Part shown: in pieces, positions 15,511 to 25,400 of the stretch
Numbering within the stretch: position 1 is the stretch's first letter
Layout: every line of letters starts with the position of its first letter
From: an uncultured Cryptobacterium sp.
GTDB taxonomy: Bacteria > Actinomycetota > Coriobacteriia > Coriobacteriales > Eggerthellaceae
Assembly (NCBI GenBank): GCA_958410215.1
Contig: CATYOF010000004.1
Span: forward strand, 73,552-137,551
DNA length: 64,000 bases
Reading direction: 5' to 3'
Program-made: the position numbers and the translations under genes
Notes under the pieces: model-generated
What the model was told of the DNA's origin: nothing
The model's input: the letters and a program-made list of their open reading frames with translations, nothing else
Databases searched by the model: none

Positions 15511-16515
15511 GTGTTTCAAGATATTGAACCGCACTCTTTTTGTAACGATTTTGCATGGGTAGAACCCGAATCTTCGGATCGAATTCTTATTTACAGAGGA
15601 AGCAGTGTTCTGGTTGCAAAAAGCTCAGAGGACACCCTTCATTTTCCTAGCTATGATGCCCTGCGCAAGGCAAAAGTAGTAGGAGAGTCTTGCAAGCCGC
15701 AGTCAGAAGCGTCCAGTATTCCGCTGCGTTTAGATGGACAAAAGCCCTCAGCGTTGCTCCTATTTACTGTTGGAGACACAGCATATTTTCGATGCGAAAT
15801 TGACGATGAAGCTCTGGAAGAATTCTTGAGCGCTAAACGAGACGAAGCACAGTCTGAAACTCAAACTGAAACGTCCGCCAAAGCACAGCAACCAAAGTTG
15901 ACCTATGAATTTATCCCCGTGGCACAATTGCGCAATTATCAACCAAAACATCGCGTTTTTGCAGGAATGGTGGGTTATGAGTATCACGTGTGGTACGACA
16001 CGCATCATTTTTGTGGTCGATGCGGTTCGAAAATGCAGCATGGAATTGTCGAACGAATGCTGCAGTGTCCTGAATGTGGTTGTATGGAGTTTTCGCGGCT
16101 ATTCCCTGCGGTAATTATTGGCATCGTGGATAGGCAACGTAATAAAGTGCTGGTTTCTCGCTACGCGGGTCGCCAATACAAGAGTTATGCGCTTATAGCA
16201 GGTTTTTGCGAAATGGGTGAAACGGTTGAGCAAACCGTTCATCGCGAGGTAATGGAAGAGGTTGGCTTAAAGGTGACAAACCTTCGCTATTACAAAAGTC
16301 AGCCGTGGCCTCCTTCTTCGTCGCTTCTTTTTGGCTTCTTTTGTGACTTGGATGGTGAGAGCTCTATTACGCTTGATGATCATGAGCTTGAAGAAGCTGA
16401 GTGGCTCTCTCGTGAAGATTTACCTGATGACGAAGACTACTCGTTAACACGCGAGATGATGGGCGTGTTGCGAAAAGGAGAAGAAACAAAGTATCCCCTT
16501 GCTTTTTATAGATGA
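15511..16515 (+). CDS. nudC: NAD+ diphosphatase (NudC family)
   Basis: 334 aa. A four-Cys zinc ribbon (CGRCG, then CPECG, about 172-192) precedes the Nudix box (GFCEMGETVEQTVHREVMEEVG region, about 232-253). SQPWPPSSS, ten residues or so after the box, is the NADH-hydrolase signature. The family hydrolyses NAD(H) to NMN(H) and AMP and can remove NAD caps from RNA. The N-terminal ~120 residues form the variable domain, with a Gln/Thr/Glu-rich linker. GTG start at 15511 with AAAGGA upstream. Divergent from the other Nudix gene. Confidence 0.88.
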   Translation: MFQDIEPHSFCNDFAWVEPESSDRILIYRGSSVLVAKSSEDTLHFPSYDALRKAKVVGESCKPQSEASSIPLRLDGQKPSALLLFTVGDTAYFRCEIDDEALEEFLSAKRDEAQSETQTETSAKAQQPKLTYEFIPVAQLRNYQPKHRVFAGMVGYEYHVWYDTHHFCGRCGSKMQHGIVERMLQCPECGCMEFSRLFPAVIIGIVDRQRNKVLVSRYAGRQYKSYALIAGFCEMGETVEQTVHREVMEEVGLKVTNLRYYKSQPWPPSSSLLFGFFCDLDGESSITLDDHELEEAEWLSREDLPDDEDYSLTREMMGVLRKGEETKYPLAFYR

Positions 16516-16525
16516 TTGGAGTGTC

Positions 16526-16583
16526 GGGTTTTGGCAAGTGCTGGTCATTGGTAAGTATGTGCGGGGTTTTGGCAAGTGCTGGT
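16526..16583. repeat. 20-bp exact direct repeat after nudC
   Basis: GGGTTTTGGCAAGTGCTGGT occurs at 16526-16545 and 16564-16583 (38 nt apart); a shorter relative (TTAGGTTTTGGTAG) lies near 16612. It fills the spacer between nudC and the next gene. Confidence 0.7.
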
Positions 16584-16657
16584 TTCTGATTAGTGTCAGG
16601 CTTGGTAAATATTAGGTTTTGGTAGTACTGCTTCAGCAAGAGAGCAAAGGTTAAGAT

Positions 16658-16975
16658 ATGTGGGGGATTGCGGTTATTATAGCTGCATGTTGTTTAGCAT
16701 TCGGTGCGGTTGATGCTGCGGCGAAAATGCGTGAAAAGAAACAGGCAGCTTCAAATTCAGGATCGGACGCTGAATCAACTCTTACACAAGATCGCAAACA
16801 AAACGATGAAGCAACTTTAAAAGATGAATATAGCTTTTCTAACCTCAAACCAAACTACCAGTTAGATGCTGATTTGAAGCCTGAAGTGCATTCTAAGGTA
16901 AATTACGAATCGGGCTATGAGCAAAATACTGAGCACGACCGTATAAATCAAACGCAAAGGAGCAATGATGACTAA
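16658..16975 (+). CDS. Small membrane-anchored protein with polar tail, unknown function
   Basis: 105 aa. One hydrophobic segment at residues 2-19 (WGIAVIIAACCLAFGAVDA) followed by a charged, low-complexity tail rich in Ser, Asp, Asn, Glu and Lys, predicted disordered. No lipobox with the usual spacing is evident. The end overlaps the ArsC-like gene by 11 nt, so the two are translationally coupled and may work together. No family recognised. Confidence 0.6.
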   Translation: MWGIAVIIAACCLAFGAVDAAAKMREKKQAASNSGSDAESTLTQDRKQNDEATLKDEYSFSNLKPNYQLDADLKPEVHSKVNYESGYEQNTEHDRINQTQRSNDD

Positions 16976-17330
16976 CGTCCTCTTTTTGGAATACCCAAAA
17001 TGTTCAACCTGCAAAAAGGCTAAGAAGTGGCTTGATGATCATGGAATCAGCTATAAGGATCGCCATATTGTTGAAAACAACCCAAAGGTGGAAGAACTTA
17101 AAGCCTGGCAGGGAAGAAGCGGACTTCCATTGAGGCGCTTTTTTAATACCAGCGGTATGCTCTACCGCGAACTTGGAGTTAAAAAACGCTTTGAAGAAGG
17201 TATGACTGACGAAGAGGCTTTTGATCTTCTTGCGACTAATGGTATGTTGGTAAAACGCCCTCTTGTTATTGGTGAAGATTTTGTTTTGGTAGGGTTTAAA
17301 GAAGCACAATGGGAAGAGGCTCTTCTGTAG
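16965..17330 (+). CDS. ArsC/Spx-family thioredoxin-fold protein
   Basis: 121 aa. Residues 8-19 (EYPKCSTCKKAK) carry the CxxC redox motif, and the order LDDHGISYKDRHIVENNP, then GLPLRRFFNTSG and KRPLVI matches the ArsC/YffB/Spx fold. The presence of CxxC and length near 120 favour the Spx/MgsR-like or uncharacterised ArsC-like group over true arsenate reductase; no other ars genes are present. The protein could be a glutaredoxin-like reductase or a transcription factor binding RNA polymerase. ATG 16965 or 16968; AAAGGAGC upstream. Confidence 0.82.
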   Translation: MMTNVLFLEYPKCSTCKKAKKWLDDHGISYKDRHIVENNPKVEELKAWQGRSGLPLRRFFNTSGMLYRELGVKKRFEEGMTDEEAFDLLATNGMLVKRPLVIGEDFVLVGFKEAQWEEALL

Positions 17331-17434
17331 TTATTGCCGATTTCCTCGGAAACGTAGAGGCTGATAAATTACCGTCTTTCTTGTAGCGGAAAAGTTTGCA
17401 TCTAACCGAATAATTGTCCTAGGGATTTATAGTT

Positions 17435-17472
17435 CGCAGCCCATCAGTTAAAGCTGATGGGCTGCGTTGTCT
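17435..17472 (+). terminator. Hairpin terminator after the ArsC-like gene
   Basis: CGCAGCCCATCAG (17435-17447) and CTGATGGGCTGCG (17454-17466) form a perfect 13-bp stem with a 6-nt loop followed by TTGTCTT. The tail is weaker than usual. Confidence 0.7.
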
Positions 17473-17503
17473 TGCGAGGCAAAGGCCTTAGCTATGTGGG
17501 CGC

Positions 17504-17552
17504 CTTTACGATGTAAACTCTCTTGCAGGATGAGTATCTTTACGATGTGAAC
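17504..17552. repeat. 15-bp direct repeat, 34-nt period
   Basis: CTTTACGATGTAAAC (17504-17518) and CTTTACGATGTGAAC (17538-17552) differ at one base. They lie between the ArsC-like terminator and the convergent CoA-transferase gene. Confidence 0.6.
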
Positions 17553-17587
17553 ACCTTGTCGAAAACCAACTTCAGATTCCCACGATA

Positions 17588-18889
17588 TTAGCGATGATCT
17601 GGTCCGAAAGACACTTCGTCGAGTGATGCAGGTGTGTCACCGTCAAAACAATGTACGTAATTCTTTTCCTCGAACGCCTGAATATCTGCCGTGCTGTAGC
17701 CTAATTCTTCCAAAACAGAAGCGGTATCGTAGCCGAGTGGTTTAGCGCGCGTGATTTCAGGATCACCAACCGAAGCCATACGAACAGGACTGGTGGTAAT
17801 GCAATGATCACCGATACTGTCATAGTGAATAGGACGCAAAATGTCATTTGCGTAGGCTTCTTCATCTGCCATAACATCATCCATGGTATTGCAGCGTGCG
17901 TAGGGAACGTCTTTTTCGATAAACAAGGCTTCCCAGTAATCCCAATTATGCTGCGCGAAAGCATCGCCCATAAGCTTTACCACGGTGGCAACATCGCCTG
18001 TTTCATTGATTTTGGCGCAGTTGGTGTAACGTTCATCTTCTGCGTATTCCGGCAGGCCAATAAGACGCATAACAAATGGATACCAAGCATCATAAGAGCC
18101 GTAGCAAATGAGGAACCATACCCCATCTTTGGTACGGTAGCAATTGTTGGTAGGGCATGGTGCTTGGCTACGGTTTTTTGGAAAAGGAACACCAAAGGGT
18201 TGCGATACTACGGGAGCCTGCATGGCCCAAAGTGCCATATGATGTAAGTTAACCGTAACAAGATCTCCTACGCCTGTCTGTTCAGCGCGCCATAAAGCGC
18301 TCATAAGGCCCATACCTAGAGCAATGCTAGCGTTCCAGTCTCCGAAGGCGGCCGGCATATTGCCAGGCATAAAATGCTCACCAGCTTGAGGGATAGACAT
18401 TAACAATCCACCACGTGCTGAATAACAGGTAGCGTCAAAGCCTTTAGCATCTTTCATGGGGCCACGATCGCCGTAACCGCGCATTTGACCGTAGACAAGC
18501 TTAGGAAATTGCTTGTGTAGGGATTCATAATCAAATCCAAGACGTTTTAAGCTTGGAGTACGCAGGCTGGTAACAAAAATATGCGCTTTTTCGATAAGTT
18601 TAAGAGCTACTTCGCGGCCACCTTCACTGCGTACATCAAGCGATAAGAACTTTTTATTAGCATTACTCATGTCGAAAGCGGGGTTATCCATGCCAAGCTC
18701 AGGCATGCCGAATCCGGGGCCATCCAGGCGGTGCAAATTGCCTGTAAGGGTTTCTATCTTGTATACGGTTGCACCTAATTCTCCTAGCAAGCGAGGGCAG
18801 GCAGGCATGGCAACGTAATCACCTAGCTCTACCACAACAAGCCCTTCGAGTCCTTTAGGAAGCTCGTTTTCATTTATAACTGATCCCAT
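17588..18889 (-). CDS. CaiB/BaiF family CoA-transferase (first copy)
   Basis: 433-aa class III CoA-transferase moving CoA between carboxylic acids. The N-terminal Rossmann part (GLEGLVVVELGDYVAMP, LGATVYKIE) is followed by GQMRGYG and GFDATCYSARGG, whose Asp is the expected catalytic nucleophile. It is a close paralogue of the copy at 57760 (same KGFDAT-YxARGG and PTNN-YxTKDGVWF-ICYGSYD segments). The ATG at 18889 is preferred because GGAGGG precedes it; an upstream ATG at 18919 would add 10 residues. Nearby genes are SstT and a CaiA-like dehydrogenase on the same strand, suggesting a crotonobetaine-like CoA-ester reduction route; substrate unknown. Confidence 0.88.
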   Translation of the reverse strand: MGSVINENELPKGLEGLVVVELGDYVAMPACPRLLGELGATVYKIETLTGNLHRLDGPGFGMPELGMDNPAFDMSNANKKFLSLDVRSEGGREVALKLIEKAHIFVTSLRTPSLKRLGFDYESLHKQFPKLVYGQMRGYGDRGPMKDAKGFDATCYSARGGLLMSIPQAGEHFMPGNMPAAFGDWNASIALGMGLMSALWRAEQTGVGDLVTVNLHHMALWAMQAPVVSQPFGVPFPKNRSQAPCPTNNCYRTKDGVWFLICYGSYDAWYPFVMRLIGLPEYAEDERYTNCAKINETGDVATVVKLMGDAFAQHNWDYWEALFIEKDVPYARCNTMDDVMADEEAYANDILRPIHYDSIGDHCITTSPVRMASVGDPEITRAKPLGYDTASVLEELGYSTADIQAFEEKNYVHCFDGDTPASLDEVSFGPDHR

Positions 18890-19214
18890 ACATCCCTCCA
18901 TATTGTCATTACCGAGCATTTCCTGTGCCGCAAAATGAAGCGATGCGACAACGGAATACCTTGTGATGCTTAAAATAACATGCTCTAGTTTAAAGCGAAC
19001 GAAATGACGAACTTGTTTAAAAGTAGATTAACTATTGCTGAGAGTTTGCTGTTATAGAAAACATTTTCTGAAGGATGTCTGCGGGTGTTTTCCTGAGTGA
19101 GGGCATTTGATAGTGAACTATTGCATAATGTCGGCGAATAGTGCTCAACAAAGTTGTTTTCTAATGAATGGTGTGCTCGAAGTTGCTTGAAGCCTCAAGT
19201 CGCAGTGAGATGCA
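18890..19214. other. Intergenic region without recognisable gene
   Basis: About 325 nt upstream of the minus-strand CoA-transferase. It should hold that gene's promoter, but no clear -35/-10 pair was identified. GAAAACATTTTC near 19058 is a weak palindrome. Confidence 0.4.
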
Positions 19215-19246
19215 GTAAAAGAAAGAAGCCCCGAAGGGCTCCTTTC
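19215..19246 (-). terminator. Terminator after sstT
   Basis: AGCCC (19227-19231) and GGGCT (19236-19240) flanked by GAAAG and CTTTC form a bulged stem. On the minus strand it reads as a stem with a TTCG loop followed by TTTCTTTT. Confidence 0.65.
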
Positions 19247-19362
19247 AAAGCGAAGATATGGTTTGAAGGACTTGGGCTTCAGCTTTAGAAACCTGCGTTT
19301 TAAAAGTTGGCCTACGCTTTAAAAGTTGGAAAGCGTGTGTTCTGCAATTTACCTTCTAGAAC

Positions 19363-20649
19363 TTAAGCCTCAGCTGCAACGGATTCGTTAGTGCTCGTAC
19401 CTTCAGCTTTCCATTCCGCTGAATCCTTGCCAGGCTGGAAGTCAACACCTGCTTTACGGCGCTCTTTATAGTCTGCGGTAGCAGAGAATAAAGCGTCGGA
19501 AGAGGAGTTAATGGCAGTTTCAACGGAGTCCTGAATAACACCGATAACAAAACCAATACCAACAACCTGCATAGCAATATCGTTGCCGATGCCAAAAAGC
19601 GAGCAGCACAGAGGGATAAGCATCAAAGAGCCACCTGCAACGCCTGATGCGCCACAAGCACTTACAGCGGCGAGCACGCAAAGAATAGCAGCGGTGATGG
19701 GATTAACATCAATGCCCATGGTGTGAGCAGCTGCCATAGACATAACAGAAATAGTTACTGCAGCACCAGCCATGTTTACGGTTGCGCCCAAAGGAATGGC
19801 AACTGAATAGGTGTCCTTATGCAGACCTAAGCGGCGGCACAAGTCCATGTTGACCGGAATGTTTGCTGCGGAGCTACGGGTAAAGAATGCGGTAATACCG
19901 CTATCCTTCAAGCAACGGAATACTAAAGGATAAGGATTCTTGCGAATGTTCAGGAACACTAACAAGGGGTTTACTACTAAGGCAACAAAGAACATGCAGC
20001 CCAAGAGCACTGCAAGCAGCTGGCCGTATTCAATAAAGATTTCGGGGCCATTTTCAGATACGGACGTGTAGATAAGACCCAGAATGCCGAAAGGTGCGCA
20101 AGCAATGACCCAGCGAACTATGGCAGAAATAGCATGGGAAATGTTGCTGAAGAAGTCGCGCGTTGCTTCAGAGGTGTAACGCATTGCAATACCCAATACG
20201 ATTGCCCATACCAAAATGCCAAGGTAGTTAGCATTTACCAGTGCATCTACCGGGTTTGCAACCATGTTGTTTAACAAGGTCATCAGCACTTCACCGATAT
20301 CCGAAGGAATCGCTTCAGCTTCGCCAGGATCTGCCAAGGTAAGCGTAATAGGGAAGGCAAACGATACGATGACGGCAGTAAACGCAGCACAGAGCGTACT
20401 AATTACATAGAGTGTAATAACGGTCCTCATGGACTTTGGTAGCTTAGTGCGGCTCAGTGCGTTAATAACCAAGAAGAATACCAGTAAAGGTGCTACCGCC
20501 TTCAAGGCATTTACGAACAAGGTGCCTAACAGCTCAACCACGATAAGGTCTTTCGGGCCGAAAAGGCCGATAAGGGCACCGATAATAAGGCCAATGACAA
20601 TACGCTTGATTAAGCTCAAGCTTGTCCAGGCGTTTACGATTGCTTTCAT
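19363..20649 (-). CDS. sstT: Serine/threonine:Na+ symporter
   Basis: 428-aa dicarboxylate/amino acid:cation symporter (DAACS). It starts KAIVNAWTSLSLIKRIVIGL, close to SstT of enterobacteria. The re-entrant hairpin region TRSSAANIPVNM and the Na+-binding helix PLGATVNMAGAA are intact, and about eight membrane segments are visible. It imports serine and threonine with sodium, useful for an amino-acid fermenter. The ATG at 20649 is chosen for the GAGGAG ribosome site and the fit to the family; upstream in-frame sequence to 20871 is not conserved-looking. Confidence 0.92.
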   Translation of the reverse strand: MKAIVNAWTSLSLIKRIVIGLIIGALIGLFGPKDLIVVELLGTLFVNALKAVAPLLVFFLVINALSRTKLPKSMRTVITLYVISTLCAAFTAVIVSFAFPITLTLADPGEAEAIPSDIGEVLMTLLNNMVANPVDALVNANYLGILVWAIVLGIAMRYTSEATRDFFSNISHAISAIVRWVIACAPFGILGLIYTSVSENGPEIFIEYGQLLAVLLGCMFFVALVVNPLLVFLNIRKNPYPLVFRCLKDSGITAFFTRSSAANIPVNMDLCRRLGLHKDTYSVAIPLGATVNMAGAAVTISVMSMAAAHTMGIDVNPITAAILCVLAAVSACGASGVAGGSLMLIPLCCSLFGIGNDIAMQVVGIGFVIGVIQDSVETAINSSSDALFSATADYKERRKAGVDFQPGKDSAEWKAEGTSTNESVAAEA

Positions 20650-20870
20650 GTACAAACTCCTCGATTGGATAAGAAAAATGCAACTGCTAATTATAACTAT
20701 CTCTGTTACGAAAAAGTAACACGGGTATTCGATATTTGCGGGAAGAGTCAAATAGCTCGACGAGGGGTTGGCAAGCGCCTGGCGCAACGACGCTGCGACG
20801 AACAATGCATAGCACAAAAAAGAGCTACTGTAACAATAGCGCAATGCGGGGCTGGGGGTAGCTATAGACA

Positions 20871-20903
20871 TAAAAAATCAGGCTCCCCAAAAGAGGAGCC
20901 TGA
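20871..20903 (-). terminator. Terminator after the acyl-CoA dehydrogenase gene
   Basis: TCAGGCTCC (20878-20886) and GGAGCCTGA (20895-20903) form a 9-bp stem with an 8-nt loop; on the minus strand TTTTTTA follows. Confidence 0.8.
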
Positions 20904-20988
20904 AATATGCGTGCAGGATACCAAAACCAAGGAAGAAACGATTACGAAAGGGTCCTACACGTAAGAAGATGCGTTAATGGTACGAAGC

Positions 20989-22152
20989 TTACTTTGCCTT
21001 GTACTTCTTTACCAACTGACGACCAGCAATGTAGTTCATGATCTCAGTGGTGCCGCCACCCATTTCGTTACCACGGAGGTCAGCCCAAATGCGGCCAACG
21101 CGAATTTCCTTGGTGTAGCCAATAGCAGCATAAATTGCCATTGCCATGTCAGCTACGCGGGTAAGTTCCTTGCAGGCATAACCCTTGAGTAGAGCGGATT
21201 CAAGACGAGTGGATTCGCCGCGGTCGATCATGTCAACTACCTGATACAGGCGCATACGTACGTTTTGAATGATGTTTTCCATCTCGCAGAGATGTTCCTG
21301 GATCTGGGTCTGATGAGCGATAGGCTTCTTAAATGCGATACGCTCAGAAGCGTAAGCGCCAGCGTCATTCAATGCAGCCTGAGCAAGACCGAGAGAAGAA
21401 GCAACAACCAAGCAGCGTTCAAACTCGAGCTTCTTCATGAGAAGCTTCCAGCCCATGCCAGGTTCGCCAAGACGCATATCCTCGGTAAGAACTACGTTAT
21501 CGAAGAACTGGTCTACGAAAGGAATTGCCTGCTGGCCAACCTTTTCAAGGTGAGCAACGGTAAAGCCAGGAGTGTCGTTAGGAACAAGCCACAAAGAGTA
21601 CTTGTCGTTTTCGTAAGAAGGATCTTCATCCTTAGCTACAACCATGGTGTAGATAGAAAGACCGCCAAGGGTAACCCAGGTCTTCTGGCCATTCAGGATG
21701 TAGGTTCCGTCAGGCTGCTTCTTGGTTACGCAGGTCATAGCGTTGTTGTCGGAGCCAGCAGCAGGTTCAGAAATTGCGGAGCAAGCAATGCAGGTGCTTT
21801 CTACGTTTTCGATAGCATCCATGATCATTTCTTGCTGTTCTTTGGTGCCGAAGTCAATAACGTCGGTAATGGTGTTGAAGTCGGTTACGAAAGGAAGGGT
21901 AACACCAGTGAACTCATGAAGCTTTTCTACCAAAAGAACTTCGGTAAGCTTGTCTACCGGAACGCCACCAACTTCCTCAGGAAGGCCCAGCATCATAAAG
22001 CCAGCTTCGCGATATGCCATAGCTGCTTCGATGCTGATGTGATGATCTACTTCGTAAGCCTGCTTTACCGCTTCATCAGTGAAGTAGCGGCTAGCATACT
22101 CACGAGCGCTTTCAATCAGCAATTCCTGTTCGTCAGTAAGCTGAAAATCCAT
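20989..22152 (-). CDS. Acyl-CoA dehydrogenase, CaiA-like reductase group
   Basis: 387-aa FAD enzyme. MDFQLTDEQELL opens the family fold; SAISEPAAGSD and KTWVTLGG are the FAD/substrate segments. At the C-terminus the usual catalytic Glu of the YEGT motif is replaced: the sequence is NEMGGGTTEIM, then YIAGRQLVKKY, like crotonobetainyl-CoA reductase CaiA as I recall it. This suggests reduction of an enoyl-CoA using electron-transferring flavoprotein rather than fatty-acid oxidation. No etfAB genes are in the window. A CaiB paralogue lies about 2.1 kb downstream on the same strand, with sstT between. The actual substrate is not shown. Confidence 0.87.
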   Translation of the reverse strand: MDFQLTDEQELLIESAREYASRYFTDEAVKQAYEVDHHISIEAAMAYREAGFMMLGLPEEVGGVPVDKLTEVLLVEKLHEFTGVTLPFVTDFNTITDVIDFGTKEQQEMIMDAIENVESTCIACSAISEPAAGSDNNAMTCVTKKQPDGTYILNGQKTWVTLGGLSIYTMVVAKDEDPSYENDKYSLWLVPNDTPGFTVAHLEKVGQQAIPFVDQFFDNVVLTEDMRLGEPGMGWKLLMKKLEFERCLVVASSLGLAQAALNDAGAYASERIAFKKPIAHQTQIQEHLCEMENIIQNVRMRLYQVVDMIDRGESTRLESALLKGYACKELTRVADMAMAIYAAIGYTKEIRVGRIWADLRGNEMGGGTTEIMNYIAGRQLVKKYKAK

Positions 22153-22206
22153 AATTACGATCCTCTCCTCATTATTTGATCGAATGGAACAGAAAAACGA
22201 CCAATG

Positions 22207-22223
22207 TTGAACGTCCTGTTCAA
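22207..22223. promoter_or_regulatory. Palindromic candidate operator upstream of the acyl-CoA dehydrogenase
   Basis: TTGAAC (22207-22212) and GTTCAA (22218-22223) are perfect inverted copies with a 5-nt spacer, 55 nt upstream of the start. A second half-match GAACAG lies at 22187-22192. Regulator unknown. Confidence 0.45.
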
Positions 22224-22336
22224 ACCATATCCTAGCATTTGAACGCGTTTTGCTCTATGAGGGGAACTATTTACTTTTCGTATACTTTTTTTAAATTTCT
22301 GAAACTGATTCTTATAACAATTGTATAGATGCAAGT

Positions 22337-22381
22337 GAGACGGGAAAAATGGAGTCACCAAGGAGCTCTGATTCCCGTCTC
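22337..22381. terminator. Stem-loop after the surface phosphoesterase gene
   Basis: GAGACGGGAA (22337-22346) and TTCCCGTCTC (22372-22381) form a perfect 10-bp stem with a 25-nt loop, 30 nt past the minus-strand stop. No strong U-run follows. Confidence 0.45.
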
Positions 22382-22410
22382 GGCTTACTTAGAATGCTGC
22401 AGATAAGAGC

Positions 22411-25400
22411 TTAGTTTCTTAGCTTCCTCCATGCTATAGCTACAATCAGTGCTGCACTTCCCGCTACTATTGCCGCTCCCACGAAAAGTGGTGCAATAAA
22501 GTCACTGGTTTGAGCAAGACCAGATTTGTCGTCAGAGCCGGAAGTAGTGTTGTCTGAGGGGTTTGTATTGGTTGAATCGGCCGGATTGTTTTCGGTGTTG
22601 TTGGAATTATTGTTTCCAGAGTTGCCGTTATTTCCGCTGTTATTCCCGGAGTTATCTCCATTGCCGCCATCATTTCCACTGTTCGTATTTTCCTCAGAAA
22701 ATACGACATGAACATTAACGGGTCCACTGACATTTTTGACCGTGAGCTGTGATCCGCTAAGTTCGTAATCAAGCCCTGCGGTAACGCTGATTTGCGCATT
22801 GTCTAAGCTGTAGTTCTTGTCGGGAGAAAGTGAGAAAACAACGTTATTGCCTTGCTCTACGACATAGGATCCATCATTTGTAGTTCCTTCTATGCCAATA
22901 ACGCCATGTTCTGCGGTTGCAGTAACACTCCAGCAAATAGGCTGATTTTCAAAGTTTACAACTGCATCTTTAAGTTCTGTGTAGGCTTGTTCGATCGTGA
23001 GGTCTCGATTGCTTCCGTTAGCGACAGCGGTTGCGTTTTTAATGGCAACTTCAAGTATTGCATGAAGATCTTCGTCATATACGCGTCCGTTTGCGCTATT
23101 GATTTCCTCTTGCTTAAGGAGATCCTGCGAATAAGTAATTGCCTGAGTAAGAACATCAAGGGAGGCAGAGTTTGAGGGGTCGGATACTGCATAAAGCGAA
23201 GCGATTTCCTCTTCACTCAAGGGGCGATCCCACATATCTAAATTGTCCATAGTAAATCCGTTGGAGCCATATTGCTTGCCACCATCAACGCCGAGAAGCA
23301 TATTGAGACCGCTGGTCATATCTCCAATTACGGAAATGTCGGTGGTCTGCACTAAGTCTCCATCGAAGTATGTGCGCGCTTTTTTCGCATCGCGGTCCAC
23401 TTCAAATGACATCATGTGCCATGCGTTGGTGTAGCTAGCTACCGTGCCGGTGGCGTAACAGCCGTGGTCGTATACGTTGTCACCAAGAGTGAATTCGATC
23501 TTGGTCGAGTTGCTTCCTTCGGGAGCAACGTTAATGCCACTTCGATACCAGTTAGTCCAATTTTTATTCGAAATAAAGGAACCGTAGCCACCAAGATCTT
23601 CGGCGTTGATCCAGAAATTGATGGTGAGGTTTTTGTCGGTTCCTAAATTCCATTCTTCACGGTTTCCGAGGTCAACGTAATTGCTTGCGCCAGCAGGTAT
23701 ATATACTGCTCTTCCGTTATCCTCATTAAAGCTTTCAGTGAAAGAAACCGAACCATTTGCGCTGCCCGTTACACCAGAAATGCTATCGGATAGGTCGTCT
23801 TCGAAATCCATGCTGAAGAATTGCCCTTCAGAAATACCTTCAGGAAGCTGAGGCTGATTGGGTAATTCGGGGAAAGTAGCGCTACCTTCGGTTCGGAAGG
23901 TGTAAGTATAGGGCTCGGAAGCGTTTTCGAAATCATCATAGGCGACAATGGACGCGGTGTAGTAACTCGCTGGCTGGAGTCCACTCAATTCGAATCCCAT
24001 GGTATTGGGAGTCATATACCAGCGAGAGTAAGCTTTGAATGAACCGCTCACACTTACCTGGCCGCCTTCACTAAAGTAGGGCACTTGCTTGGTGGTGTAG
24101 TTGACGGGATTGCCTGCGATATCGGTCAGAGTAATCTCGTAGTAGTTTACTAGCTGGTCATCAGCTGCATGAGAAAACCCGAGAGTGGTAGAGGTTTCGG
24201 TGGTGTTGGATGTGGTTACTTCGGTATCATCTTTCCACCAAGGGGCGATAGTGGAGCGATTCTCGTCAGTGTAGGTAAATCCTTCCTTACCGAGCGTTGT
24301 GTCGACTACCCAAGGCATCCCAATCCAACGATTGTGAGTCATATCGTAGCGACGAATTACGGTAGAACCGTCTTCGAGTACGGAAATAAAGTTGCATGTT
24401 GCCTCATAAGGGGTAAGGGAGCCTTCGGTTCTGTCGCCTTGTCCGCCATTAAAATATCCCGAATCAATACACGGACCATCCTGATAGATGTAGTTCATCG
24501 AACCATTTTCGAAAAAGGTGAAGTCCTTTTGGTAAATGCTTGTTTCGGGCTCTACAGAAAAGTGGGTGTGCGCAGATCCTACAAATGCCTGGGGATAATC
24601 CTTTAAGAGATCCTGTAGATATCCAGGCGCAGCTGAATTAGCGATGTCGTAGTTGGCATGAAAGGGGCCGCCTAGAGAGGTGTTGGCGTATCCGCTATGA
24701 GTTTGAATGAAGATTGGTTTGGTGGGGTCATAATCAGGGGTACTTGAGATTTCTTCAAGGGTTGTCTTTAGGAAGTCGGTATAGTCCCAGTAATCAAGAG
24801 AAATAAAGTCATATCCGTTGATCTTGATATGAATATTGCCTTTGCCAGTTTCGGCGTCAGGGTAGAACCATTTTTCGTCGTCTTTGTGATTGATATCCAT
24901 TACGGTTCCGAATAGAGTCGGAATATCATGGTTTCCACTGGCGAGTAGCATGGTTGCATCAGGGAAATTTTCGGAGAGCGATCGCTCTACTGCACAGTAC
25001 CAACCGCCTGCGCGTGATGCATGAATGTCGGTTTTGTCACTATTGTTCCAGGCATTCATCTCGGGGCTGTTGGCACCTACTACATCGCCGTTATCTAGAA
25101 CTGCTTGGACGTCGAAATTGTGGCTTGCCGCCCAATCGGCAACGGCTTTAAGACGGTAATTCTTTTCGTTGTATGATGCTTCGGTCGTATCGGTTCCTTC
25201 TTCTCCTCCGCCAAATTCGGTATCGGACATGCTGATAAAGGTAAGCTTGGTGGCAGCGGAGTCGTAGGCATTATTGGCCTCGTCGATTTTTTCTTGCGTC
25301 ATTTCTTCGGCGTTGGAAGTGCTTTGTGCTTCTGCATTTGCTGCAAAGGCTATAGCAGGGGTGCCGGAGAGTGCAAGGGTGAGTGCTGCGCACAAGCACG

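Noticed and set aside
16965..17330. Arsenate reductase of an ars operon
   Set aside because: No ArsR or ArsB nearby and the CxxC arrangement fits Spx/YffB-like proteins equally well.
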